From Lachnospiraceae bacterium (GTDB lineage Bacteria; Bacillota; Clostridia; Lachnospirales; Lachnospiraceae), in the NCBI GenBank assembly GCA_017428105.1, contig JAFRRM010000004.1, positions 1 to 64,000 on the forward strand: 64,000 nt of DNA, read 5' to 3'. Shown one piece after another: positions 18,390 to 26,370 of this stretch. The position numbers and the translations under genes are program-made. A model generated the notes under the pieces. That model was not told the DNA's origin. It saw only the letters and a list, made by a program, of their open reading frames with translations, and made no database searches. Position 1 is the stretch's first letter. The number at the start of each line of letters is the position of its first letter.

Positions 18390-19019
18390 TCAGGACAGGC
18401 TTTCCTCCACCTGCTCGTAGATCTCGTCCGCGAGGGCGAGGCCCTGGGAGAGGAGCGCTTCGCCGCGGATGCGGTAGGCTTCCGCCAGGTCCTTGTCCTT
18501 CAGGCTGCCGACGTTGATGAGGACGTTGAGCCAGGCGCCCTGGAGGGCGGAACGGAGACAAAGGGCGGCGACGCCGAGGTCGCTGGCGGCATTGGTGTTG
18601 GAGCGGCCGACCTGGAGCATGGTGAGTTCCAGGGCTTCGAGAGTCAGTTCCATGATCTTGAGCGGCGATTCCGTGCAGACGGCCAAGGCGGCCTGGATGG
18701 CTTCGGAGCGGGCAGCCTTTTCCTCGGGCGTTGCCTTGGGCAGACCGAAGGCCTCGCTGACCATGTTGAAAGCCGCGGTGTCTTCCTCCATGGCGGCGAG
18801 CATTTCCTGCCGCAGCGTTCCGGCCTTGGCCAGAGATCTTTCGGCGGAGGCATGGAAGGCCTCGAATTTGGCGCTTCCCACGGTCAGGGCGGAGACCATG
18901 GCGGACAGGGCGGAGCCCAGCGCGCCGCACAGCGCGGCCGCGGAGCCGCCTCCGGGGGCGGGGGCATCGGAGCCCAGCAGGGCGGTGAATTCCTCAACGG
19001 TCAGTTTGGATAATTCCAT
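18390..19019 (-). CDS. fchA: Formiminotetrahydrofolate cyclodeaminase family protein
   Basis: The 209-aa helical protein matches the cyclodeaminase/cyclohydrolase (FchA/FTCD_C) family: LTVEEFTALLGSDAPAPGGG near the start, then GSALSAMVSALTVGSAKFE and VGRSNTNAASDLGVAALCL. It would convert 5-formimino-THF to 5,10-methenyl-THF and ammonia, the step after FtcD. In animals the two activities are fused; here they are adjacent genes 13 bases apart. It is the last gene of the PAP2-ftcD-fchA run. Confidence 0.9.
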   Translation of the reverse strand: MELSKLTVEEFTALLGSDAPAPGGGSAAALCGALGSALSAMVSALTVGSAKFEAFHASAERSLAKAGTLRQEMLAAMEEDTAAFNMVSEAFGLPKATPEEKAARSEAIQAALAVCTESPLKIMELTLEALELTMLQVGRSNTNAASDLGVAALCLRSALQGAWLNVLINVGSLKDKDLAEAYRIRGEALLSQGLALADEIYEQVEESLS

Positions 19020-19032
19020 GATGCTTCCCCCC

Positions 19033-19947
19033 TTATTCCATGCCGATCAGATGATACTCCATCACCTGCTCGGTGCAGTTGAAATTCTCCAGCTTCAGAT
19101 AATGGGCCGCACAGTCGATCAGCGCCTTGCCCGGCGTCAGCCCCACGATCTCGGACCCGACGATCTTCACGCCGTACCCTTCGGCCAGCGCCCGGATCAT
19201 CTCGTAGGCGTAATACAGCGGTGTGCCCTCGTAATTGACCATGTTCATGGAGACCTGCGCGATCCCGCGCTCCTCCAGCATCACGCCGATGGCCTTGCAG
19301 TATTTAAACCCCCCCGACGAGCCGCGGATCGCTTTCGCGATCTTCTTCGCGATCTCCACGTCCGGCGTGTCCAGGTTCACGTTGAACGCCACCAGCGGCA
19401 TGCGCGCGCCGATGGCCGTGATCCCGGCCGTGGGATGGATCTTCCGCTCGCCGTAGTCCGGCGCCCAGTCTTCCTGCAGCAGTTTTTCGGGCATGCCCTC
19501 GAACTGGCCGCGGCGGCAGTCCGCCAGGTTGCGGCGCTCCGGCCGTGTGGCGGAGTCCTCATATAAGAAGGACGGGATCCCGAACTCGTTCCAGATGCGC
19601 TCCGCAACGCGTTTGGACAGGGCCACGCAGTCCTCCACCGTGGTCTCGGCCGTCTGCGGCACGAAGGGGATGACGTCGGTGGCGCCCATGCGCGGGTGCT
19701 GGCCTTCGTGCCTGCGCATGTCGATCTTTTCCGCGGCCAGGCCGGTCAGCTTCACGGCCGCCTCCTCGATCGCCTCCGGCGCGCCCAGCAGCGTGAACAC
19801 GCAGCGGTTGTGGTTGCCGTCCGACTGCACGTCGAACAGGAAGCAGCCCGGGACGCTCTTCGCACACGCGACCAGCGCGTCGAACACCGCCGGATCCTTC
19901 TCCCGGCTCACGCTGAAATTGGGGATGCACTCCACTAATTTTGCCAT
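19033..19947 (-). CDS. ftcD: Glutamate formimidoyltransferase
   Basis: The 304-aa protein matches the formiminotransferase half of FTCD: MAKLVECIPNFSVSREKDPA, DVQSDGNHNRCVFTLLG, MRRHEGQHPRMGATDVIPFV, and FNVNLDTPDVEIAKKIAKAI. It transfers the formimino group from N-formimino-glutamate (the HutI product chain) to tetrahydrofolate, yielding glutamate. No cyclodeaminase domain is fused; that function is in the next gene. It starts one base after the PAP2 gene ends, so the two are on one transcript, opposite to hutUIH. Confidence 0.95.
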   Translation of the reverse strand: MAKLVECIPNFSVSREKDPAVFDALVACAKSVPGCFLFDVQSDGNHNRCVFTLLGAPEAIEEAAVKLTGLAAEKIDMRRHEGQHPRMGATDVIPFVPQTAETTVEDCVALSKRVAERIWNEFGIPSFLYEDSATRPERRNLADCRRGQFEGMPEKLLQEDWAPDYGERKIHPTAGITAIGARMPLVAFNVNLDTPDVEIAKKIAKAIRGSSGGFKYCKAIGVMLEERGIAQVSMNMVNYEGTPLYYAYEMIRALAEGYGVKIVGSEIVGLTPGKALIDCAAHYLKLENFNCTEQVMEYHLIGME

Positions 19948-19948
19948 A

Positions 19949-20896
19949 TCAGTTTTCCTCCTTCACGGATCCTTCCGCGGATCCCTTCTTGTCAAACAGT
20001 TTGAACAGCATCGGATATGGGCCGATCAGGGCGAACGTGACGGCCAGATAGCGCAGCGAGCGGACCGCGAACGACGCCGGCGCCGCCGATTCCAGAAACT
20101 CTTTGGAAAACGGCAGCTTGAGCAGCGTGTTCAGCCCGAAGAACAGCGCGAAGCCGCCCAGCGTCCGCAGGATCATCGGGACGACGCGCCGCGTGTTCTC
20201 AAAATGCACGAATCTCCGCTCGAAGAATTCGCCCAGCGCGAGCCCGCCCATCATGCCCAGCGCCGAGAAGTAATCGTTGGTGTGACAGTAGAAAACGCCC
20301 GGCAGCGCGGTCCCGATCAGGATCAGGTAGATCACGGCGCGATTCCGGACACGCTTCTCCAGCAGACCGGTCAGCACGACCGCCAGCAGGCCCAGCGACC
20401 AGCCGGCCAGGACGTCCGTGGGGTAGTGCACGCCGAGGATGATGCGGGAAAAGCCAACCAGGAACGTCAGCGCAATGGCGAGGATCAGGAACCCCCGCTT
20501 TTTCAGCCCCAGAGCCGCTTTCACATAGGTGGCGGCGGAGCCGCAGGAATGTCCGCTCGGGAACGAATAGCCCTGCGCGGCCACGTCCATGACGTCCGCC
20601 TTGGGATCGACCGCCTTCAGGCACCGGATCCCGGGATCCGCCATATACGGCCGCTGCCGCAGCGCGATGTTCTTGACCAGCGGATTCCACAGCGAGGCCG
20701 TGAGCAGGCTCAGCCCCACGGAAAGCCCCAGCCGCTTGTCCCAGCACCAGTACAGGAAGCCCAGGATGGCCACGAACATCATCTCTTCCCCGAAGACGGA
20801 GACCAGGTACGCCAGCGTCACGCCGAAGCCCTCCAGGTTGGCCTGCATCCATTTGATCAGATCCGATTCCCAGGCAAAATAAAACACGTTACCCAT
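19949..20896 (-). CDS. PAP2-family membrane phosphatase
   Basis: The 315-aa membrane protein has all three phosphatase motifs: KNIALRQRP (Lys-X6-Arg-Pro), SFPSGHS, and SRIILGVHYPTD. About eight hydrophobic helices are visible. It probably removes phosphate from a lipid such as undecaprenyl or phosphatidyl species. I start at 20896 (MGNVFYFAWESDLIKWM); the longer frame to 21322 adds 142 residues that cover the hutU promoter and are unlike the family. Its place immediately ahead of ftcD is unexpected for a histidine pathway. Confidence 0.85.
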   Translation of the reverse strand: MGNVFYFAWESDLIKWMQANLEGFGVTLAYLVSVFGEEMMFVAILGFLYWCWDKRLGLSVGLSLLTASLWNPLVKNIALRQRPYMADPGIRCLKAVDPKADVMDVAAQGYSFPSGHSCGSAATYVKAALGLKKRGFLILAIALTFLVGFSRIILGVHYPTDVLAGWSLGLLAVVLTGLLEKRVRNRAVIYLILIGTALPGVFYCHTNDYFSALGMMGGLALGEFFERRFVHFENTRRVVPMILRTLGGFALFFGLNTLLKLPFSKEFLESAAPASFAVRSLRYLAVTFALIGPYPMLFKLFDKKGSAEGSVKEEN

Positions 20897-21023
20897 ATGA
20901 CAGAGGCTCCCGTTGCTTGATAGTGCTTTCAGTATAGCGGATGCGGCGGTCATCTTCAAGGGAAAGCGCGGAAAATGTCCGGAGATCTTTTCCGGGAAAA
21001 ATGCCGGCGCGTCCGCTTTTCCC

Positions 21024-21052
21024 TTGCGGGAAACACCGTCTTGTGATATAGT
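21024..21052 (+). promoter_or_regulatory. Extended -10 promoter of hutU
   Basis: TTGCGG (21024-21029), 17 bases, TATAGT (21047-21052) with TGA before the -10 box (TGTGATATAGT). It lies in the 230-base divergent gap. A short AGAACGGTTCT plus T-run at about 21066-21085 might act as a weak attenuator. Confidence 0.65.
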
Positions 21053-21126
21053 TGGCATGAGTGAAAGAACGGTTCTCGTTTTTTTGAGATACGATCGATA
21101 AATCTGTGAAAAAGAGAGGTCACGAC

Positions 21127-23136
21127 ATGAACAAAACTGAAGAGGCCATGGTGATCCGGCTGGATTATGAGCTTCCGGCCTATCCCGCGATGAGCGACAA
21201 ATACCGCCGGGCGCCCCGCCGCGAGGCGAAGCTCTCGGAAAACGATAAAGTGCTGGCCATCCGCAACGCCCTGCGCTACATCCACCCGGACCATCACGAA
21301 CAGATGGCGGAGGAATTCGCACAGGAGCTGGAGGAGCGCGGCCGCATCTACGGCTACCGCTTCCGCCCGGAAGGCGAGCTGCACGGCAGGCCCATCGACG
21401 AATACAGGGGCAAATGCATCGAGGGCAAGGCGATCCAGGTCATGATCGACAACAACCTGGACTTCGACGTGGCGCTGTACCCCTATGAGCTGACCACCTA
21501 CGGCGAGACCGGCCAGGTGTGCCAGAACTGGATGCAGTACCGTCTGATCAAGAAATATCTGGAGGAACTGACGGACGAGCAGACGCTGGTGGTGATGAGC
21601 GGCCATCCGCTCGGCCTGTTCCATTCGCATAAGCTGGCGCCGCGCGTGATCATCACGAACGGTCTGATGGTGGGCACGTTCGACGACCTGCCGCACTTCA
21701 ACCGGGCGGCGGCGCTGGGCGTGGCCAATTACGGGCAGATGACGGCCGGCGGCTGGATGTACATCGGGCCGCAGGGCATCGTGCACGGGACGTTCAACAC
21801 GCTCCTGAACGCCGGACGGCTGAAACTGGGCATCCCGCAGGACGGCAACCTGGCCGGCCGGCTGTTCGTGTCCGCCGGCCTGGGCGGCATGAGCGGGGCC
21901 CAGGGCAAGGCAGCGGAGATCGCCGGGGCGGCGGCCATCATCGCGGAAGTGGATGATTCCCGCATCGCGACGCGCTATGAGCAGGGCTGGGTCAGTCACC
22001 GGACGGATTCGCTGCCGGAAGCGCTGGCCATCGCAAAGGAACATCAGAAGGCCGGTACCGCGTGCGCCGTAGCGTATCACGGCAACATCGTGGACCTGCT
22101 GGAATTCCTGTATGAAAAAGGCGTGCATGTGGATCTGATGAGCGACCAGACTTCCTGCCACGTGCCGTATGAAGGCGGCTACTGCCCGCAGGGCATCACG
22201 TTCGAAGAACGCACGCAGATGCTCAAGAACGATCCGGCCGGCTTCCGCAAGCTGGTGGACGCCTCGCTGCAGCACCATTACGAAATGATCTGCAAATTCC
22301 ACGAGCGGGGCACGTATTTCTTCGATTACGGCAACAGCTTCCTGAAGGCCGTGTACGACACCGGCGTCCGCTCCATCTGCAAGAACGGTGTGGACGACCT
22401 GGACGGCTTCATTTTCCCGTCCTACGTGGAAGACATTCTGGGCCCGCAGCTGTTCGACTTCGGCTACGGCCCGTTCCGCTGGTGCTGCCTGTCCGGAAAG
22501 CAGGAAGACCTGGATAAAACGGACGAGGCGGCGGCGGAATACATTCTGGCGCACAACCGCCGGTACCAGGACTACGACAACTACGTCTGGGTGCGCGACG
22601 CGAAGAAGAACAAGCTGGTCGTGGGCACCAAGTGCCGCATTCTGTATCAGGATGCGATGGGGCGCATGAACATCGCGCTGAAGTTCAATGAGATGGTCAG
22701 GAACGGCGAGATCGGGCCCGTGATCCTGGGCCGCGACCACCACGACACGGGCGGCACGGACGCGCCGTTCCGCGAGACCTCGAACATCAAGGACGGCTCC
22801 AACATCATGGCCGACATGGCCGTGCAGTGCTACGCGGGCAATGCGGCGCGCGGCATGAGCTACATCGCGCTGCACAACGGCGGCGGCACCGGCATCGGCA
22901 ACGCCGTGAACGGCGGCTTCGGCATGGTGCTGGACGGCTCCGAGCGCGTGGACACCATCCTGCGCATGTCCATGCCGTGGGATACCATGGTCGGCGTGGC
23001 GCGCCGCAGCTGGGCGCGGAACGAGAACGCCATGGCGGTCGCCGCGGAGTACAACGAGATGAACGCCGGGAAGGATCACATCACCCTGCCGTACGTGGCA
23101 GATGAAGCGCTGGTCCGGAAGGTGCTGGGAGAATAA
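21127..23136 (+). CDS. hutU: Urocanate hydratase
   Basis: The 669-aa enzyme turns urocanate into imidazolone propionate using tightly bound NAD+. It is the long form known from Bacillota and Bacteroidota (about 660-680 aa), not the 555-aa proteobacterial form. Recognised stretches are VMSGHPLGLFHSH, ANYGQMTAGGWMYIGPQGI, SAGLGGMSGAQGKAAEIAG, DQTSCHVPYEGGYCPQGI and ALHNGGGTGIGNAVNGGFG. I start at 21127 because AAAGAGAGG sits 7 bases before it; the frame opens seven codons earlier. It is the first gene of hutUIH. Confidence 0.96.
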   Translation: MNKTEEAMVIRLDYELPAYPAMSDKYRRAPRREAKLSENDKVLAIRNALRYIHPDHHEQMAEEFAQELEERGRIYGYRFRPEGELHGRPIDEYRGKCIEGKAIQVMIDNNLDFDVALYPYELTTYGETGQVCQNWMQYRLIKKYLEELTDEQTLVVMSGHPLGLFHSHKLAPRVIITNGLMVGTFDDLPHFNRAAALGVANYGQMTAGGWMYIGPQGIVHGTFNTLLNAGRLKLGIPQDGNLAGRLFVSAGLGGMSGAQGKAAEIAGAAAIIAEVDDSRIATRYEQGWVSHRTDSLPEALAIAKEHQKAGTACAVAYHGNIVDLLEFLYEKGVHVDLMSDQTSCHVPYEGGYCPQGITFEERTQMLKNDPAGFRKLVDASLQHHYEMICKFHERGTYFFDYGNSFLKAVYDTGVRSICKNGVDDLDGFIFPSYVEDILGPQLFDFGYGPFRWCCLSGKQEDLDKTDEAAAEYILAHNRRYQDYDNYVWVRDAKKNKLVVGTKCRILYQDAMGRMNIALKFNEMVRNGEIGPVILGRDHHDTGGTDAPFRETSNIKDGSNIMADMAVQCYAGNAARGMSYIALHNGGGTGIGNAVNGGFGMVLDGSERVDTILRMSMPWDTMVGVARRSWARNENAMAVAAEYNEMNAGKDHITLPYVADEALVRKVLGE

Positions 23137-23208
23137 AGGGCGGGGCAGTCATATCCGCGGCCCGGTCAACAAAGGGGCGTTTTCCAGACAGCCCAATAAA
23201 GGAAGATC

Positions 23209-24453
23209 ATGCGTAAACTTTTACTTCACAATATCGGCCTCCTCGCCACCCCGCAGGGCTTTGCCGCCCGCGCCGGCGCGTCGCAGGGTGAGATCCTGAA
23301 ACTCGAAAACGCCTGGCTCATGACGGATGAGAACGGCCGGATCACGGAGATCGGCCGGGGCGCCTGCCCGGAGACCGAACCGGGCGCATACCGCGTCATC
23401 GACGCGGACGGCCGGCTGGTGACCCCCGGCCTCATCGACGCCCATACCCATCTGATCTTCGGCGGCTGGCGTCAGAATGAATTCGGCCTGAAGCTGCACG
23501 GCGCGACGTATCTGGAGATCCTGGCAGCCGGCGGAGGCATCCTGTCCACCGTCCGGAGCACGCGCGCGGCGTCGGAAGAGGAACTGAAGGCGCAGGCGTC
23601 GGGCGCCCTGAAGGAAATGCTGTCCTTCGGCGTCACCACCTGCGAGGCGAAGAGCGGCTACGGCCTGGACCGCGGGACGGAACTGAAGCAGCTGCGCGTG
23701 ATCCGGGAACTGGACCGCGAGTGGCCGATCGACCTGGTGCCGACGTATCTGGGCGCGCACGCCGTGCCCGCGGAATGGAAAGAGGACCGGGAGGAATACA
23801 TCCGCCGGCTGACGGAGGAGTGGATCCCGGAGATCGCGCGGGAGGGCCTCGCGGAGTTCTGTGACGTCTTCTGCGAAAAGGGCGTGTTCACGGCGGAGGA
23901 ATCGCGCCGCATCCTGGAGGCGGGCAAACGGCACGGCCTGCTGCCCAAGATCCACGCGGACGAGATCGAGGCCATCGGAGGGACGGAACTGACGGCGGAG
24001 CTGAAGGCCGTCTCCGCGGAGCACCTGATCGTCTGCCGGGAGAGCGGGATCGAAGCGATGGCGAAAGGCGGCACGGTCGCGTGCCTGCTGCCCATGACCA
24101 GCTTTTATCTGGGCTCCACCTACGCGCCCGCGCGGCAGATGATCGATGCCGGCGTGCCGGTGGCGGTGGCTTCGGACTATAACCCCGGTTCCTGTCCGGG
24201 CCTGAACCTTCAGCTGGCCATGACCGTCGCCTGTCTGAAATACCGTCTGACCCCGGAGGAGATGCTGACCGCCGTCACCCTGAACGCGGCCGCCGCCATC
24301 CGCCGCGCGGACCGCATCGGTTCTCTCGAACCCGGCAAGCAGGCCGACCTCGTCATCTGGAAAGCCCGTGACCTGGACTATCTGCCTTACCGGCTGGGCA
24401 GCAATCTCGCGTATTTCGTGATCAAGAACGGCGAGGTCGTGTGCGCGAATTGA
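23209..24453 (+). CDS. hutI: Imidazolonepropionase
   Basis: The 414-aa amidohydrolase opens the imidazolone ring to give N-formimino-L-glutamate. The metal site signature DAHTHLIFGG (His79, His81) is intact. VTTCEAKSGYGLD, DVFCEKGVFTAEESRRIL, IHADEIEAIGGTELTAELKA and VASDYNPGSCPG are typical of HutI. It follows hutU by 72 bases behind AGGAAGATC and precedes hutH after a 281-base repeat-filled gap. Confidence 0.95.
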   Translation: MRKLLLHNIGLLATPQGFAARAGASQGEILKLENAWLMTDENGRITEIGRGACPETEPGAYRVIDADGRLVTPGLIDAHTHLIFGGWRQNEFGLKLHGATYLEILAAGGGILSTVRSTRAASEEELKAQASGALKEMLSFGVTTCEAKSGYGLDRGTELKQLRVIRELDREWPIDLVPTYLGAHAVPAEWKEDREEYIRRLTEEWIPEIAREGLAEFCDVFCEKGVFTAEESRRILEAGKRHGLLPKIHADEIEAIGGTELTAELKAVSAEHLIVCRESGIEAMAKGGTVACLLPMTSFYLGSTYAPARQMIDAGVPVAVASDYNPGSCPGLNLQLAMTVACLKYRLTPEEMLTAVTLNAAAAIRRADRIGSLEPGKQADLVIWKARDLDYLPYRLGSNLAYFVIKNGEVVCAN

Positions 24454-24497
24454 CCGGGAAAACGCAGGGGCCGCCCATCCGGCAGCCCGCGGAAATA

Positions 24498-24692
24498 TGA
24501 CAGGAGAGCGGTCGCTCTGTCACAAAGGAGACAAGAGAACCGTCTCTGCCGCATGAAGCGGCAAGGGAATCGTCCCCGGGCCGCAAAAAACGGCAAAAGA
24601 ACGGCAGTCCCGTCATTTGCAGCAGGTAAAAATCTGACAAAGGAACCGTCCCCTTGTCAGAAAAAGGTGATAAAGGAGCGGCTCCTTTGTCA
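24498..24692. repeat. Cluster of three TGACA hairpin repeats between hutI and hutH
   Basis: Copies lie at 24498-24522 (TGACAGGAGAGCGG... ending TGTCA), 24634-24660 (inverted orientation, CTGACAAAGGAACCGTCC...TTGTCAG) and 24668-24692 (TGATAAAGGAGCGGCTCC...TGTCA). The last ends 43 bases before the hutH start. They sit inside the hut operon and could affect transcript stability or act as partial terminators. Confidence 0.7.
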
Positions 24693-24734
24693 GACGTTGT
24701 TCCAAAAAATAAACAGTTTCGGAAGGAAACCAAT

Positions 24735-26285
24735 ATGGAAGCAGAGCATATCAAGGAAGTCATCATCGACGGGCAGAGCCTGACGCTGGAGAAGTTCGTG
24801 GCGGCAGCCCGTTACGGGGCGCGGGTCGGTCTGGCGCCGGAGGCGCTGGAGCGGATGAAAAAGTCGCGGGCGCTGACGGAAAAGATCGCGAATGAGGGCC
24901 GGGTGGCGTACGGCATCACGACCGGCTTCGGCGATTTTCAGAAGGTGGCGGTGCCGGAGGAAATGTCCAACCAGCTGTCCACCAACCTGATCCTGAGCCA
25001 CTGCACGGCCGCGGGCGAGCCGTATTCGGACGAAGTGACGCGCGGCATCATGCTGCTCCGCGCGAACGCCCTCTGCGGCGGCGTCTCCGGCGTGCGGCCC
25101 GTTCTGGTGGAAAGACTGCTCGAAATGCTGAATAAAAACGTCCTGCCCGTGATCCCGCAGAAGGGCTCGCTGGGCTCCTCCGGGGATCTGGCGCCTCTTG
25201 CGCACATGACCCTCCCCCTGCTGGGCAAAGGCGAAGCCAGATACGGCGGCGAGGTCCTGCCCGGCGCCGAAGCCATGAAACGGGCCGGCATCCCGACCCT
25301 GGACACCCTGGTGAGCAAGGAAGGCCTGGGCATGACCAACGGCACCTGCGCCATGACCAGCGTCGGCGCGCTGGCGCTGTATGACACGAAGCGGGCCGCG
25401 GAGCTCGCGGACGTCATCGCCTCGATGGATTTTGAGGCCCTGACCGGCCTCCGCAACGCCTTCGATCCCCGCATCCACGCCGTCCGCGGCCAGAAAGGCC
25501 AGATGGAAGTGGCCGCCCATATGCGCCGCCTGCTGGAAGGTTCGGAGATCCTGGACAACTGCCAGCACGACCGCGTGCAGGACGCCTACGCCCTGCGCTG
25601 CATCCCGCAGGTCCACGGCGCGGTGCGCGACGCCCTTGAGTATGTGGAAACGATCGTCGCCCGCGAACTGAACGCGGTCACGGACAATCCCCTGATCTTC
25701 CCGGAGGATGAAGCGGTCATCTCCGGCGGCAACTTCCACGGCGAGCCCATGGCCATCCCCTTCGACGTGCTGGGCATCGCGGCCTCGGAACTGGCCAGCA
25801 TCTCCGAACGTCGCACGGAACGCATGGTGAACGCGGCGCTCTCCAACGGTCTTACGCCGTTCCTGACCACGGAAGCGGGCGTCAATTCCGGCTTTATGAT
25901 CGTGCAGTACGCGGCGGCTTCCATGGTGTCCGAAAACAAAGTCCTGGCCCATCCGGCCAGCGTGGACTCCATTCCGTCCTCCGCCAACCAGGAAGACTTC
26001 GTCTCCATGGGCACGACGGCGGCCCGCAAGGCGGCGCAGATCGTGGAAAACCTGCACTGCGTGCTGGCGGACGAACTGCTGACCGCGTGCCAGGCCATCG
26101 ACATCCGCCGCCGCCTGAACACCCACGGCCGGGGCATCACGCCCCTGCACCAGGCCATCTACGACAAAGTGCGGCAGACCATCCCCTTCTACGAACGGGA
26201 CCGCGAGATCTGGCCGGACATCCGCGAAGCGGAGCGCCTGGTGAAGAGCGGCGAGATCCTGAAGATCGCGGAAGAAATGAATTAA
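24735..26285 (+). CDS. hutH: Histidine ammonia-lyase
   Basis: The 516-aa enzyme removes ammonia from histidine to form urocanate, the first step of the pathway. Typical motifs are YGITTGFGDF, LSHCTAAGEP, NALCGGVSG, GMTNGTCAMTSVGALALYD, QDAYALRCIPQVHGA and ISGGNFHGEP. The internal tripeptide that forms the MIO cofactor, usually Ala-Ser-Gly, reads Ser-Ser-Gly at 148-150 (GSLGSSGDLAPLAH). The central Ser and Gly are kept, so cyclisation is plausible. I start at 24735 behind GGAAGGAAACCAAT; the frame opening at 24654 would read through a repeat element. Confidence 0.93.
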   Translation: MEAEHIKEVIIDGQSLTLEKFVAAARYGARVGLAPEALERMKKSRALTEKIANEGRVAYGITTGFGDFQKVAVPEEMSNQLSTNLILSHCTAAGEPYSDEVTRGIMLLRANALCGGVSGVRPVLVERLLEMLNKNVLPVIPQKGSLGSSGDLAPLAHMTLPLLGKGEARYGGEVLPGAEAMKRAGIPTLDTLVSKEGLGMTNGTCAMTSVGALALYDTKRAAELADVIASMDFEALTGLRNAFDPRIHAVRGQKGQMEVAAHMRRLLEGSEILDNCQHDRVQDAYALRCIPQVHGAVRDALEYVETIVARELNAVTDNPLIFPEDEAVISGGNFHGEPMAIPFDVLGIAASELASISERRTERMVNAALSNGLTPFLTTEAGVNSGFMIVQYAAASMVSENKVLAHPASVDSIPSSANQEDFVSMGTTAARKAAQIVENLHCVLADELLTACQAIDIRRRLNTHGRGITPLHQAIYDKVRQTIPFYERDREIWPDIREAERLVKSGEILKIAEEMN

Positions 26286-26370
26286 AGCGGCATACGCCTG
26301 CTCTGTCTCTGCCCGGTGCCGGTCCGGCTTTCTGAAACGAAACCGACGAAATGATTTACAGGTGATTATC

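Noticed and set aside
20956..23079. 707-codon minus-strand frame over hutU
   Set aside because: Antisense shadow of a highly conserved enzyme, His/Arg/Val-rich with no motif.
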